Shown one piece after another: positions 16,657 to 26,260 of a DNA stretch of 64,000 nucleotides. This DNA comes from Serratia rhizosphaerae (GTDB lineage: Bacteria; Pseudomonadota; Gammaproteobacteria; Enterobacterales; Enterobacteriaceae), in assembly GCF_009817885.1 (NCBI RefSeq), contig NZ_CP041764.1:2790001-2854000 (forward strand), read 5' to 3'. Position 1 is the first letter of the stretch; the number at the start of each line of letters is the position of its first letter. Under the pieces are notes generated by a model. It ran no database searches. It was not told the origin of the DNA and saw nothing but the letters and a program-made list of their open reading frames with translations. Made by a program: the position numbers and the translations under genes.

Positions 16657-18807
16657 TCAGGGCTGGCCCATCAGCGGATCGCTGATGCTGTGGCGGCCGT
16701 TCTCGAGTCGTCCGGCCAACCGGCGTAACCAGCCTCGTCCATCCGTCACGCTAATATCATACCAACCGCCGCTGGCGCTGACGTTGAGTGGCAGCACGTG
16801 TGTTGCGCCGGCGGCCAGCGAGATGCGTTGTGCCTCCCGGCTGCCGTAGGGGCAGCGCGCCAGCGTAATCTCTTGCGGCTGCGGGCCGGGGTTCAGCAGG
16901 GCCAGACGGAGGCGCATGCTGTCCGGTACGCTCTCCAGCCGTACTTCCGCCTGCGAGCGCTGCAGGTTGCCGCGCAGCGCACGGTGGAAACCGTTTGGCC
17001 CCAGCAGCCACAGATCGTAATCCTCCGTAATGTGCCAGTCGTCGCTCAGCGATTTACCCGCTTCCACGGTAAAGCGGCGCGGTATCTCATCCAGGCTCAG
17101 CCGGTCGTAAACGTGGAATACCGTCCCCTGACTGCCGTTATTGATCATATTCAGCGTCAGTAACTGCTGACGAGGGTAGCCGTTTGCTTCCACCTGCAGC
17201 TGGTAGGGCAGCGCGCGCGACGGGCGGGCCTGACGTTTTTGCTGTGGTAGCCGTTGCTGTTCGGCGGCGGGCAGCGGCACCTGCGGCAATTTTTCTTGCC
17301 GCCGACGCATCGCGTCGGCGGCGTGGCGGGTGGTGGTGTGCAGCGCCGGCAGTTTTTCATTGTTGGGATCGATAAAATTAAAGGCCGAGGTCAGGTCGCC
17401 GCAGACCGCCCGTCGCCAGTCGCTGATATTGGGTTCATGCACCTGGAAACGTTTTTCCAGAAATTGCAGCACGGAGGTGTGGTCGAAGGACTGGGAATTG
17501 ACCCAGCCGCCGCGGCTCCATGGCGACAGTACCAGCATCGGCACCCGCGGACCGGGGCCGTAAATGCCGGCGTCCGGCGGCGGCTGATCCGTGCTGCCCG
17601 GCGGCGCCGGGTGCTGGAAGATTTCCGTTTCAAAAGGCACGGTGGATTTACCGGCGAAGCTGCCGTCGCTGCGCAGCGACGGCGCCGACGGAGAAGGCAT
17701 ATGATCGAAAAAGCCGTCGTTTTCATCGTAGGTGACAAACAGCACGGTTTTACTCCACACTTCCGGCCGTTCGGTTAATGCATTAAGCACTTCCTGAGTA
17801 AACCATCCGCCCTGTACCGGGCTGGAAGGGTCGGGGTGTTCGGAGTAGGCCGCCGGCGCGATCAGCCAGCTTACCTGCGGCAGTTTGCCCTGCTGTACGT
17901 CGTTGCGGAACCCGGCCAGCATCGCCTCCAGATCGCCGCCGCCGGCCGGCAGGGTGTTGCCATTGCCTTTATACAGCGGTGCGATGGCGTTGATCTGTTC
18001 ACTGTACGGTACAAAATCCGTGAACTCTTTCGGGGGGTTGGCCGGATTGCCGGCCTTGATGCTGGCCGCGCGGTACTGGCGGAAACCGGCCAGCGGATTA
18101 TCGCCGAAGTTATCCGGCAGGTATTGATAGACCTTCCAACTGACGCCGCTTTCTTCCAGACGCTCAGGGTAGGTTTTCCAGCGGTAGCCTTTGTCCTCGC
18201 TGCCGGGGTGATCCCACTCATTGACCACCACGGCGCTGTTATCCGGGCCGGGACCGTTGCTGCCGGTCCACAGGAAGAGTCGGTTAGGGTTGGTGCCGGC
18301 GTGCATTGAACAGTGATAGGCATCGCACAGCGTAAAAGCGTTAGCCAGCGCGAACTGAAACGGCAGCTCCGGCTCGCGGTAATAGCCCATCGACGTTGGC
18401 GTTTTGTGGCTGGGCCAGGCGCTCATACGGCCGCTGTCCCAGGCGGCGTGCGCGTCAGGCCAGGTGTGCGGAGTTCCGCTGACGCGCTGGGCGTTGCCGC
18501 GTTGCGCATCCAGATGATAGGGCAGCACCAGCCGCTCCGTTCCTTGCTGCTGCCACACGCTGCGGTTGTCCGGCAGCGGAATGGTAAAGCGGTCGCTAAA
18601 GCCGCGGACGCCGGGCAGCGTGCCAAAGTAGTGGTCGAAGGCGCGGTTTTCCTGCATCAGAATCACCACATGCTCCACATCCTGAATGCTGCCGGTCCGG
18701 TTGTTGGCGGGGATCGCCAGCGCTTTGCGAATCGAGGCCGGCAGCAGCGAAAATGCCGAACCGACGGCCGCCGCCTGTAACAGTTTTCTGCGCGAAAAGG
18801 TGGGCAT
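16657..18807 (-). CDS. Phosphocholine-specific phospholipase C
   Basis: 716 residues with a twin-arginine signal (SRRKLLQAAAVG, residues 5-16), so exported folded by the Tat system. The catalytic alkaline-phosphatase-like domain opens with VEHVVILMQENRAFDHYFGTLPGVRGFSD, the hallmark of the phosphatidylcholine-specific PLC / acid phosphatase family of Pseudomonas and Burkholderia (PlcN/PlcH type). Two C-terminal beta domains (about residues 510-700) follow, as in that family. It would release phosphocholine from phosphatidylcholine or sphingomyelin, for nutrition or as a virulence factor; haemolytic activity cannot be inferred. Confidence 0.9.
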   Translation of the reverse strand: MPTFSRRKLLQAAAVGSAFSLLPASIRKALAIPANNRTGSIQDVEHVVILMQENRAFDHYFGTLPGVRGFSDRFTIPLPDNRSVWQQQGTERLVLPYHLDAQRGNAQRVSGTPHTWPDAHAAWDSGRMSAWPSHKTPTSMGYYREPELPFQFALANAFTLCDAYHCSMHAGTNPNRLFLWTGSNGPGPDNSAVVVNEWDHPGSEDKGYRWKTYPERLEESGVSWKVYQYLPDNFGDNPLAGFRQYRAASIKAGNPANPPKEFTDFVPYSEQINAIAPLYKGNGNTLPAGGGDLEAMLAGFRNDVQQGKLPQVSWLIAPAAYSEHPDPSSPVQGGWFTQEVLNALTERPEVWSKTVLFVTYDENDGFFDHMPSPSAPSLRSDGSFAGKSTVPFETEIFQHPAPPGSTDQPPPDAGIYGPGPRVPMLVLSPWSRGGWVNSQSFDHTSVLQFLEKRFQVHEPNISDWRRAVCGDLTSAFNFIDPNNEKLPALHTTTRHAADAMRRRQEKLPQVPLPAAEQQRLPQQKRQARPSRALPYQLQVEANGYPRQQLLTLNMINNGSQGTVFHVYDRLSLDEIPRRFTVEAGKSLSDDWHITEDYDLWLLGPNGFHRALRGNLQRSQAEVRLESVPDSMRLRLALLNPGPQPQEITLARCPYGSREAQRISLAAGATHVLPLNVSASGGWYDISVTDGRGWLRRLAGRLENGRHSISDPLMGQP

Positions 18808-18933
18808 GCGTCAGTAGACTCCCTGCAGGTGAAGGACTGGCGGCATGAACAACGTCGCCGTTGACTATCGGTGGTAAGTTTAGCTTATCTGCTTATTAAT
18901 AAAGGGAAATGTTGTTTTTTTTACAGTATTGTG

Positions 18934-18955
18934 ACGGTGCGTGGCCGCGCACCGT
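18934..18955 (-). other. Hairpin after the C39-ABC exporter gene
   Basis: A perfect 8-bp stem ACGGTGCG/CGCACCGT with a 6-nt loop, 13 bp after the ABC exporter stop. It lacks a U tract on the minus strand and may be a factor-dependent end of the operon. Confidence 0.4.
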
Positions 18956-18968
18956 GTTGAGCGGGCAG

Positions 18969-21104
18969 TTAAAACGGCGCCAGCGTCTCCGGGTTGACCG
19001 GTTGCGCCTTGCCGTCGGACAGCATTACGATGCGCCTGGCGCTGCGGATGGTTTCCGGGCGATGGGCGATGATGATGCGGGTGATCGCCATATTGCGAAT
19101 GGCGTCGTTGATGCGCATTTCCCTTTCTACATCCAGGTGGCTGGAGGCCTCATCCAGCACCAGTATCGATGGATTACGGTACAGCGCTCGCGCCAGCAGC
19201 ACGCGCTGATTCTGCCCACCGGACAACGATGAACCCATATCACCCACCAGACTTTGATAGGTCATCGGCATTTTCATGATGTCATCATGGATTTGCGCAA
19301 TTTTAGCCGCCTGTTCGATGCGTTCCTGATCGGCTTCCTGACTGAAGAAACAGATATTATCGGCGATCGAGCCGGCAAACAGGATGTCGTCCTGCATCAC
19401 GCAGCCGATGCGTTCGCGGTATTGGTACAGCCCGACGTCCTGAATATCGACGCCGTCGATCAGAATACGGCCGGAGACCGGCTGGAGCAGCCCCAGCAGC
19501 AGCTTGGCCAGCGTGGTTTTGCCTTGGCCGGACGGCCCGATCAGCGCGACCGATTCCCCAGATCCAATTTCGAACGAGCAGCCATCCAGGATCATCGGTT
19601 CGGTCTCGGCATAGCGGAACGACACGTTATCCAGCGTGATCGTCGGTGGCTGAGACGAGACGGTGCCAGGACTTTCCGCCTCGTGACGGCCATCTTTTTC
19701 CTGCTCGGTCAGCACGATATCCGCCAGACGTTCGCCGTGCAGCCGCAGCATGCGAAAATCGATCCAGGCGTCCACCAGGCCAGATCCGCGTGAGATGAAC
19801 TGGTCGGCGAATGACATAAAGCCTATCAGCATACCGGCGGAGAAGTTGCCGTCCAGCACCTGCAGCGCAGCCAGCCAGACCAGCGCGATACGACCGATGC
19901 TGGCGATAATGCCGTGGATGGTGCTGAAGCCGATGCTCAGGCGCTGCACGACGATATTCTTGTTGGTGGTTTCTACCAGCGCATTGGCGTAGCTGCTGAC
20001 GCGGATATCCTGCCGGTTATTCAACTTCAGGGTTTTGGCGCCGCGCACCGATTCCAGCAGAATCGACTGCGCCTTGGCGGCGGTGATGATGTGGTCTTCG
20101 TTGGCGTTGCGAAACGGGCGATAGGCAATCCAGCGGATGGCGGCATACAGCAGGAACTGAAGCACCACCACCGCGGTGAGCATTCTGTTATAGGTGAACA
20201 GCACGCCGAGCGTGACGATCGCCATGATGCCGTCCAGCACCGAGCTGATAAAGCGCGTCGTCAGCGTCTCTTGAATGGTGCTGACCGAACCGAAGCGGGA
20301 GATGATATCGCCCACGTGGCGCGATTCGAAAAACGACAGCGGCAGCCCCAGCAGATGCGAGCAAACGTTGGTGGTCCACTGTACATTCAGCAGGCTGGAG
20401 AACCAGGTCATCACCCAGGAGCGCAGGGCGGTGATCAGGTTTTGGAACAGGAAGACGAAAATAAAGCCGACGCTCAGCAGCGTCAGCAGATCGCGGTCGT
20501 CGGAGACCAGCACCTGGTCCATCACCCACTGCATATAGAACGGCGTAATAACGCCGAACACCTCCAGCGCCACGGACAGCATTAATATCTGAGTTAACGC
20601 GGCGCTGATGCCGGTGACGCTGCCGATCAGGCGGAACATCGACAGCGACTGTTTTTCCACCGCCGGCTTGAACGATGCGGACGGCAACAGCTCCAGCGCC
20701 ACGCCGGTAAAGCAGCTGGACACCTCCTTCATTGACACCACGCGCACCCCGCTGGCGGGGTCGTGAATGACGATGGCGTTTTTCTTGACCTTCTTCAGCA
20801 CCACAAAGTGGTTCAGGTTCCAGTGCAGAATGCAGGGACGGCGCAGCTTGTCCAGCTCTTCGATCTCCAGACGCAGTGCGCGTCCGGCCATACCCAGGCT
20901 GCCGGCGACGCGCATCACGTCCGCCAGCGTGGCGCCTTTCATTGAGGTGGAGAAGCGACGACGCAGGCTGATCATGTCGATGTTGTATTTATAGTAATTC
21001 ACCACCATCGCGACGCAGGCCAGGCCGCATTCGGCCGCCTGCGACTGCTGGATCACCGGCAGCCGTCGGCCGAAGCCGAAGTGAAGGTTCTTTAAAAATT
21101 CCAT
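18969..21104 (-). CDS. Peptidase-containing ABC exporter (C39 peptidase, CvaB/RaxB type)
   Basis: 711 residues in three parts: an N-terminal C39 peptidase (about 1-140), a six-helix exporter domain (about 160-440) and an ATPase domain (about 480-711). The protease triad is intact: C26 in AAECGLAC, H99 in LNHFVVL and D115 in IHDPASG, with Q20 at the oxyanion position. The ATPase has Walker A (GPSGQGKTT), signature (SLSGGQNQR) and Walker B (ILVLDEASS). Such proteins cut double-glycine leaders and export microcins or signalling peptides. It is last in a TolC-HlyD-ABC operon. No substrate gene is visible nearby. Confidence 0.93.
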   Translation of the reverse strand: MEFLKNLHFGFGRRLPVIQQSQAAECGLACVAMVVNYYKYNIDMISLRRRFSTSMKGATLADVMRVAGSLGMAGRALRLEIEELDKLRRPCILHWNLNHFVVLKKVKKNAIVIHDPASGVRVVSMKEVSSCFTGVALELLPSASFKPAVEKQSLSMFRLIGSVTGISAALTQILMLSVALEVFGVITPFYMQWVMDQVLVSDDRDLLTLLSVGFIFVFLFQNLITALRSWVMTWFSSLLNVQWTTNVCSHLLGLPLSFFESRHVGDIISRFGSVSTIQETLTTRFISSVLDGIMAIVTLGVLFTYNRMLTAVVVLQFLLYAAIRWIAYRPFRNANEDHIITAAKAQSILLESVRGAKTLKLNNRQDIRVSSYANALVETTNKNIVVQRLSIGFSTIHGIIASIGRIALVWLAALQVLDGNFSAGMLIGFMSFADQFISRGSGLVDAWIDFRMLRLHGERLADIVLTEQEKDGRHEAESPGTVSSQPPTITLDNVSFRYAETEPMILDGCSFEIGSGESVALIGPSGQGKTTLAKLLLGLLQPVSGRILIDGVDIQDVGLYQYRERIGCVMQDDILFAGSIADNICFFSQEADQERIEQAAKIAQIHDDIMKMPMTYQSLVGDMGSSLSGGQNQRVLLARALYRNPSILVLDEASSHLDVEREMRINDAIRNMAITRIIIAHRPETIRSARRIVMLSDGKAQPVNPETLAPF

Positions 21105-21140
21105 TGGAAAAATATGACTCCCTGTTAAAAAGCGCAGTAA

Positions 21141-22394
21141 TTACAAGCGGTGGCCCAAAGCGTAGAGAGGCTCAAATACCCACTCGATGATCCGTCGCTT
21201 TTCAATCAAAAAATCTGCTTCCAGCTTGATGCCCGAGCGCAGCGCAACGTCCTTGCCGTACAGGTTGATGGATTGTTTGTCGAGTTCGACCACCACCTGA
21301 TACAGCCGCTCGTGCACGTTTGGGTCGCCGGTGATGGCCATCACTTCCTGCGGAGAGAGCGCAGCGGTCGACACCTCGATCACCCGCCCGCGCTGGACGC
21401 CGAATTTTTGATAGGGGTAGGCTTCATAGCGCAACATCACCTGTTGCCCCGGATTGATAAAGCCGATGGCGCGGCTGCCGACCATAACTCTGGCCTGCAG
21501 CCGGCTGCCTTGCGGCAGGATGTAGAGCAGCGGCTGGCCGTTAGCGACCACCTGGCCCTGTTTGACCAGCGTGGCGCCGATGGTGCCGGTTTCCGTCGCC
21601 TTGATGTAAACGGCGCGGTGCGACTCGTTCTCCGCCAGGGAGCGGTCCACATCCGCTTGACTGCGGTCGATTTCATTTTGCCGCTTGGAGAGGGCCAGCG
21701 GCAGCTCCCGCAGCTGCTGACGCAGGGCGATAATTTTCTGCTCCAGATCCATCACCAGCCGATCGGCATCCTGCAGCCGGGCACCGACTTCCAGCACGGT
21801 GTTCTGCTGTTCATCAATTTGCTGATTAGAGGCGAAGCCCTGGTTGCGCATTTGCTGCAGCTTATGCAGCTGATTGCTGGCCAGGTTCAATTGCTGCTGA
21901 CGCTTGGCCTGCTGTTTTTTCAACAGCACAACCTGCGACTCCAGAGAAGCGAGCTGTTTTTTCAGACCGCCCATGGTTTCGGCATGCAGGCGGTATTCGC
22001 TTTCCCGTTCGGACTGCAGCCGTTCATTTTGCAGCGTCAGCTGATCGTGCACGAACTGGCGGGTTTGCCCCATGGCGGTAGACAGCTCCGAGGAAATGGT
22101 CATCAGCACGCTGTCCTGCTCGACCTCGCTGCCTTTTTCCACCTGCATGTCGGTGATGGTGCCGGAAACCGGCGCGGTAATGTTGTAAATGCCTTTGCTG
22201 GGCAACAGGTTACCTGTCGCGGTCTCTTTCTTGGTGTAGCTGCCAAACACGATAAACAAGACGATCAGCGTCACCAGGCAGCTCGCCAGGGAGATAACCA
22301 GCCAGCGATACGGCGGCGAATAGAGGGAAACGGTCCCCATGACCTTATTGTTATTGGCATCCAGCGCTTCCTGGCGAAAAAGTGACTGTGTCAT
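21141..22394 (-). CDS. HlyD-family periplasmic adaptor (CvaA-like)
   Basis: 417 residues: one N-terminal membrane helix (about 25-50), a biotinyl-lipoyl-like beta region, a long coiled-coil hairpin rich in Q/L/E (about 95-230) and a C-terminal beta domain. It bridges the inner-membrane ABC exporter to the TolC-like channel in a type I secretion system. The start is placed at MTQSLFRQEAL, which follows AGGATTCAGG and lies 20 bp after the upstream gene; a longer frame would overlap that gene. Confidence 0.88.
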   Translation of the reverse strand: MTQSLFRQEALDANNNKVMGTVSLYSPPYRWLVISLASCLVTLIVLFIVFGSYTKKETATGNLLPSKGIYNITAPVSGTITDMQVEKGSEVEQDSVLMTISSELSTAMGQTRQFVHDQLTLQNERLQSERESEYRLHAETMGGLKKQLASLESQVVLLKKQQAKRQQQLNLASNQLHKLQQMRNQGFASNQQIDEQQNTVLEVGARLQDADRLVMDLEQKIIALRQQLRELPLALSKRQNEIDRSQADVDRSLAENESHRAVYIKATETGTIGATLVKQGQVVANGQPLLYILPQGSRLQARVMVGSRAIGFINPGQQVMLRYEAYPYQKFGVQRGRVIEVSTAALSPQEVMAITGDPNVHERLYQVVVELDKQSINLYGKDVALRSGIKLEADFLIEKRRIIEWVFEPLYALGHRL

Positions 22395-22413
22395 CCTGAA
22401 TCCTGGCGAAAAG

Positions 22414-23775
22414 TTATTGCGAGCAGCTAATCTGCGCGATGGCGTTATGGCCGAGATCGCCGGTTGACTGGGCCTGAGCAACCTTGGCCATCAGCAGTTT
22501 GTAACGCGCTTCGGCGTTGTTTTTTACCGCTTCGTAGTAACTTTGGTAGGCGTTCAGTTCATCCATTTTGGTGCGCAGCCCCAGTTTCTTCCCGGTGGCG
22601 GTGGAGCGGATTTTGATCTGTTCCGAACGGATCATCTGCTGGGTCGAGGTCACCAGCGAACGGCTGTTGGTCACGTTCAACAGGGCGTTGTGCAGCTCTT
22701 CCTTCACTTTCTGCTGGGCGTCGATCAGGCTGTAACGCGCCTGTTCGCGGGTATAGATCGCCTCTCGCGATTGCGACATCTGTTGGCCGCCGCTGAAAAT
22801 CGGCACGGATACGGAGACGCCGAGGTTGGTGTTGGTGGTTTTCGAGGTGCTGCCGAACATCTCGTCGAGCTGGTTGCTGTCTTCGGCCCGGCTCCAGTTG
22901 CTGCCGTAAGACGCCTGGAAATTGACGGTGGGCATATGGGCGCTGTGCGCCTGGTAGACGCCGGTTTTGGCGATTTCCCACTGGGCGCGTGCGCTGCGGA
23001 TCTGGCTGTTGTGGGCCAGTGCGCGCTGATAGAGATCCGGTTCCTTTTCGTTGGCGCTCGGCACACCCTGCAACAGGCAGGCGGCGCTAATTGGGGCGAT
23101 GGAGTTGTGCTCCAGACCGGTCAGCCGTCGATACTTGGTGGCGACGGCGCTCAGATTATTGTGTGCTTCAATCTCTTTGGCGCGAAACAGATCGCGGTTT
23201 GCCTGTGCTTCATCGGCGTCGACGCGGGTGGCATTGCCGAGCGATACGGCCAGCGTGGTCTGCTGCAGCTCGTTTTCATACACCTGCGTGGCCGCCCGTG
23301 CGGCCTGATAAACCTCGTTTTGATACAGCACGGCGGCATAAGCGTCCGCCACATCATAGGCCAGCGTTTCCTGCGCACGCAGCAGTTCGATATCCGCGCT
23401 GTTGGCTATCGCCTTGCCGCGCAGATAATCGGCATATTTAGACAGATCGAACAGCGGTTGATTGAGTGAAATGGCGTAATTATGGCGCGTGACTTTGGCG
23501 GCGTAGGTCGCCTTCGGTTGATCCTGCTGGTTGTAGCCGCCGCTTAGCTGAATGGTCGGTAGCAGTCCGGCCAGACCCTGACTGCTTTTTTCATTACCCG
23601 CCAGCTGGCGATACATTGCCGCCTGCAGCTCCGGGTTGACGGCGCCGGCATTGCGGATGGCCTCTAACAGGGTAGTGGCGTTAACGACGCAGGGGAATAA
23701 AACGGATGCCAATAACAGCGGTTTAAGGGTGAACAGTCCTTTGATTAAATACATATCGTAGCCCATGTTAATCAT
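22414..23775 (-). CDS. TolC-family outer-membrane channel protein
   Basis: 453 residues with a signal peptide (hydrophobic core PLLLASVLFPCVVNA) and the duplicated alpha-helical/beta OEP pattern of TolC. It is the outer-membrane exit duct of the type I system, placed first in the operon before the HlyD-like and ABC genes. The ATG at 23775 is chosen because AGGGA lies six bases upstream; a farther ATG at 23817 lacks a ribosome-binding site. Having its own channel suggests the exporter does not rely on housekeeping TolC. Confidence 0.85.
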   Translation of the reverse strand: MINMGYDMYLIKGLFTLKPLLLASVLFPCVVNATTLLEAIRNAGAVNPELQAAMYRQLAGNEKSSQGLAGLLPTIQLSGGYNQQDQPKATYAAKVTRHNYAISLNQPLFDLSKYADYLRGKAIANSADIELLRAQETLAYDVADAYAAVLYQNEVYQAARAATQVYENELQQTTLAVSLGNATRVDADEAQANRDLFRAKEIEAHNNLSAVATKYRRLTGLEHNSIAPISAACLLQGVPSANEKEPDLYQRALAHNSQIRSARAQWEIAKTGVYQAHSAHMPTVNFQASYGSNWSRAEDSNQLDEMFGSTSKTTNTNLGVSVSVPIFSGGQQMSQSREAIYTREQARYSLIDAQQKVKEELHNALLNVTNSRSLVTSTQQMIRSEQIKIRSTATGKKLGLRTKMDELNAYQSYYEAVKNNAEARYKLLMAKVAQAQSTGDLGHNAIAQISCSQ

Positions 23776-24344
23776 GCAGTCCCTGCATAGATTTAAGTAA
23801 TCACCGAAAATATTCATTCGAATGAAATAAATAGAGAAAGAACGTGCCCAGGCATGACGTTATTGCTATCATTCCATGCGAGGATAAACGCCGATTAATG
23901 GCGTTATTAGTTATTTATCAGGTTAATTATAAATTTAATGAATAAATACCTATCAATATATTCACTACCTTTTTAAAAGGCGTTGTTTGATTTTTTTGTT
24001 TTATTTCAGCATGTTCTGCTGGTTTGTTGTGCAGAGAATAATACTAAAAAAACAGCACTGTCAATAACCCACTCTTTTAACGGTAAAATGCGGGTTTTTT
24101 GTCAGAAATATCCATTTGTCTGCTTTTTTAATAATTATTTGATTTGTGGGTTCTTATGTTTTGTTCTTGGTCCTTTCTTGTTTTATCTCGATATTTTTTG
24201 AGTTAAAAAGAGGGGGGCGCCCTGTTATTTCCTCCTGGTGACGGTGCGACGCATCAACGCCGCGGATCGTCCATCACGGGCGGTGTTATCCGGCTATAAT
24301 TTCAGGGGTTGCTTGAAACCTCATCGATAAAAAGGAGTTAGCTT
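23776..24344. other. AT-rich intergenic region between the type I export operon and hdeD
   Basis: About 570 bp, markedly more AT-rich than the surroundings. I searched both strands for a short frame with a Gly-Gly leader that could feed the adjacent C39 exporter and found none. An imperfect stem followed by six T residues (about 24066-24101, plus strand) looks like a terminator but no gene is visible in front of it. AAGGAG before hdeD is near the right end. Confidence 0.45.
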
Positions 24345-24914
24345 ATGTTGAATATAGGAAATAATCATTTATCCGCGCTCGATCCGCAGTTGGTGAAAAA
24401 GCAGCGCAGGCTGCTGCTGGCGCTCTCGCTGCTGTTGCTGGTGGCGGGGCTGTTCTGTTTGTTCAGTCCTTTCGCGTCTGGTGCGGCGCTCAGCGTGGTG
24501 ATGGGGGTCTTCTTGCTGCTGAGCGGGATCGGCATGATCGTCGGCATGATTGTTAACCGAGCGCAAAATACCTGGCCGATGATCGGCGGTATTCTATTGG
24601 GTATCGCCTATCTGATTATTGGCTACGTGTTTATCACCAGCCCTGCCGTCGGCATCTTTACCATGGCGATTTATCTGGCGGCGCTGTTTGCGTTGGGGGG
24701 CGTATTTCGCCTGCTGGCCGGTTATCAGCTGCGTGCGCTCCCGGGCAACGGGATCCAGTACGCGATCGGCGTGTTGGATTTGGCGATCGCCTGGATGCTG
24801 CTGAGCGCCGATGCGGCCACCTCGGTGGTTCTGGTGACCACCATTGTCGGGATTGAAATGCTGTTCAGCGCCTTTGGCCTGTTTATGGTCACCCGCCGTT
24901 TCAGCGCCAGGTGA
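24345..24914 (+). CDS. hdeD: HdeD-family acid-resistance membrane protein
   Basis: 189 residues with six predicted membrane helices, matching E. coli HdeD (DUF308) in length and across long segments such as GIGMIVGMIVNRAQNTWPMI and NGIQYAIGVLDLAIAWMLLS. HdeD supports survival of dense cultures at low pH in E. coli. Here it is not next to hdeAB. AAGGAG lies eight bases before the ATG. Function is transferred from the family. Confidence 0.85.
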   Translation: MLNIGNNHLSALDPQLVKKQRRLLLALSLLLLVAGLFCLFSPFASGAALSVVMGVFLLLSGIGMIVGMIVNRAQNTWPMIGGILLGIAYLIIGYVFITSPAVGIFTMAIYLAALFALGGVFRLLAGYQLRALPGNGIQYAIGVLDLAIAWMLLSADAATSVVLVTTIVGIEMLFSAFGLFMVTRRFSAR

Positions 24915-24982
24915 GCAAATATCAGCGGTAACAAGAAGCTGCCACAGTGTCTGATAAAAGACCGTAACGAGATGATAATATT

Positions 24983-25906
24983 ATGGAATTCAAGGATTAT
25001 TATGCCATTTTGGGCGTTAAGCCTGAAGACGATCTCAAGGTGATAAAAACGGCCTATCGCCGCCTGGCGCGCAAATACCATCCTGACGTCAGCAAAGAGC
25101 CGGATGCCGAGGCAAAGTTTAAGCAAGTCGCCGAAGCCTATGAGGTGCTGAAGGACGAAGAAAGCCGCGCGGAATACGATCGTCTGCGCCTGCACCGCAA
25201 CGATCCGCATTTCGGCCGGCAGGCGCAGCACAACGACAGTTACAACGCAGAAGACTTCTCCGACCTCTTCTCCTCGATGTTCGGTGAACGTGCGCGCGCG
25301 CGTCAGCAGCGCCAGCACCATGCCATGCGCGGCCAGAATCTGGAGATTGAAGTGGCGGTATTCCTGGAGGATATCTTTGCCGAACAGACACGCACCATCA
25401 GCTATCACGTGCCGGTATATAACGTGTTTGGTCTGGTCGAGCAGGAAATCCCGAAAACGCTCAACGTGAAAATACCGGCCGGAGTCAGGGAAGGGGAGCG
25501 CATTCGCCTCAAGGGGCAGGGATCGCCGGGGATCGATGGCGGCGCGAGCGGCGATCTCTATCTGATCGTGCGTATTGCGCCGCATCCGCGCTTCGATATC
25601 GTCGGTGACAATCTGGAAATCGTTTTGCCGCTGTCGCCGTGGGAAGCGGCGCTGGGGGCCAAAGTCTCCGTACCGACCATCCAGCAGCAGATTCTGTTGA
25701 CCGTTCCCGCCGGCACGCAGAGCGGGCAGCGTCTGCGCATTAAAGGCAAAGGCCTGCCGGGCAAGGGACAGACGGCGAGCGGCGACCTGTACGCGGTGGT
25801 GAAAGTGGTAATGCCGCCGAAGCCGGACGCGCAGAGCGCAGCGTTGTGGCAGCGGCTGGCAGAAGCGCAGTCAGATTTCGATCCGCGTAAAGAGTGGGGT
25901 AAGTAA
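24983..25906 (+). CDS. cbpA: Curved-DNA-binding co-chaperone CbpA
   Basis: 307 residues: an N-terminal J domain (residues 1-70) with the HPD tripeptide in KYHPDVSKEP, a linker, and two C-terminal DnaJ-type substrate-binding domains, without the zinc-finger of DnaJ. CbpA stimulates DnaK and binds curved DNA in stationary-phase nucleoids. cbpM, encoding its inhibitor, begins one base after the stop, as in E. coli. Confidence 0.95.
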   Translation: MEFKDYYAILGVKPEDDLKVIKTAYRRLARKYHPDVSKEPDAEAKFKQVAEAYEVLKDEESRAEYDRLRLHRNDPHFGRQAQHNDSYNAEDFSDLFSSMFGERARARQQRQHHAMRGQNLEIEVAVFLEDIFAEQTRTISYHVPVYNVFGLVEQEIPKTLNVKIPAGVREGERIRLKGQGSPGIDGGASGDLYLIVRIAPHPRFDIVGDNLEIVLPLSPWEAALGAKVSVPTIQQQILLTVPAGTQSGQRLRIKGKGLPGKGQTASGDLYAVVKVVMPPKPDAQSAALWQRLAEAQSDFDPRKEWGK

Positions 25907-25907
25907 T

Positions 25908-26213
25908 ATGACCAACGTAAATATCACGTTTACGCTGACAGAGTTTTGTCTGCACGCCGGCGTATCGCAAGATGAACTGGTCGAAATAGTCGGGCTGGGG
26001 GTGATCGAACCTTGTCAGCCGGCCGACGACGAGTGGCTGTTTGACGATGGCGCGCTGGCGGAATTTCATCGCGCGCAGCGGCTGCATCAAGAACTGGCAC
26101 TGGACTGGCCGGGGATTGCGGTGGCGCTGACGCTGCTGGATGAAGTCGAACAGCTGCGCAGGGAGAACCTGCAGCTGCGGCAGCGGCTGGCGCGTTTTAC
26201 GGAAAATGTTTGA
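25908..26213 (+). CDS. cbpM: Chaperone modulator CbpM
   Basis: 101 residues, with a MerR-like helical N-terminus (TEFCLHAGVSQDELVEIVGLGVIEP) and a C-terminal coiled coil (EVEQLRRENLQLRQRLARF). CbpM binds the CbpA J domain and blocks both its co-chaperone and DNA-binding activity. The ATG follows the cbpA stop by one base, so translation is coupled. Confidence 0.93.
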   Translation: MTNVNITFTLTEFCLHAGVSQDELVEIVGLGVIEPCQPADDEWLFDDGALAEFHRAQRLHQELALDWPGIAVALTLLDEVEQLRRENLQLRQRLARFTENV

Positions 26214-26220
26214 ATAACCC

Positions 26221-26244
26221 GCCAACGCGCCACGCCGCGCTGGC
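26221..26244. terminator. Hairpin between cbpM and the quinone reductase gene
   Basis: A 9-bp stem with one mismatch, GCCAACGCG with CGCGCTGGC, between two convergent genes. No U tract follows, so terminator function is only probable. Confidence 0.4.
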
Positions 26245-26260
26245 AGGTTGATAACATGAG

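Noticed and set aside
22543..23469. A 308-codon open frame antisense to the TolC-like gene
   Set aside because: Antisense to a clear TolC-family gene, with no ribosome-binding site.
24007..24113. A 12-codon minus-strand frame starting MDISDKK, considered as a microcin leader
   Set aside because: It ends after 12 codons, with no Gly-Gly cleavage site and no ribosome-binding site.
23983..24201. A 72-codon frame in the AT-rich region, considered as the missing peptide precursor
   Set aside because: TTG start without a ribosome-binding site, Phe/Leu/Cys-rich composition from AT-rich DNA and no Gly-Gly leader.
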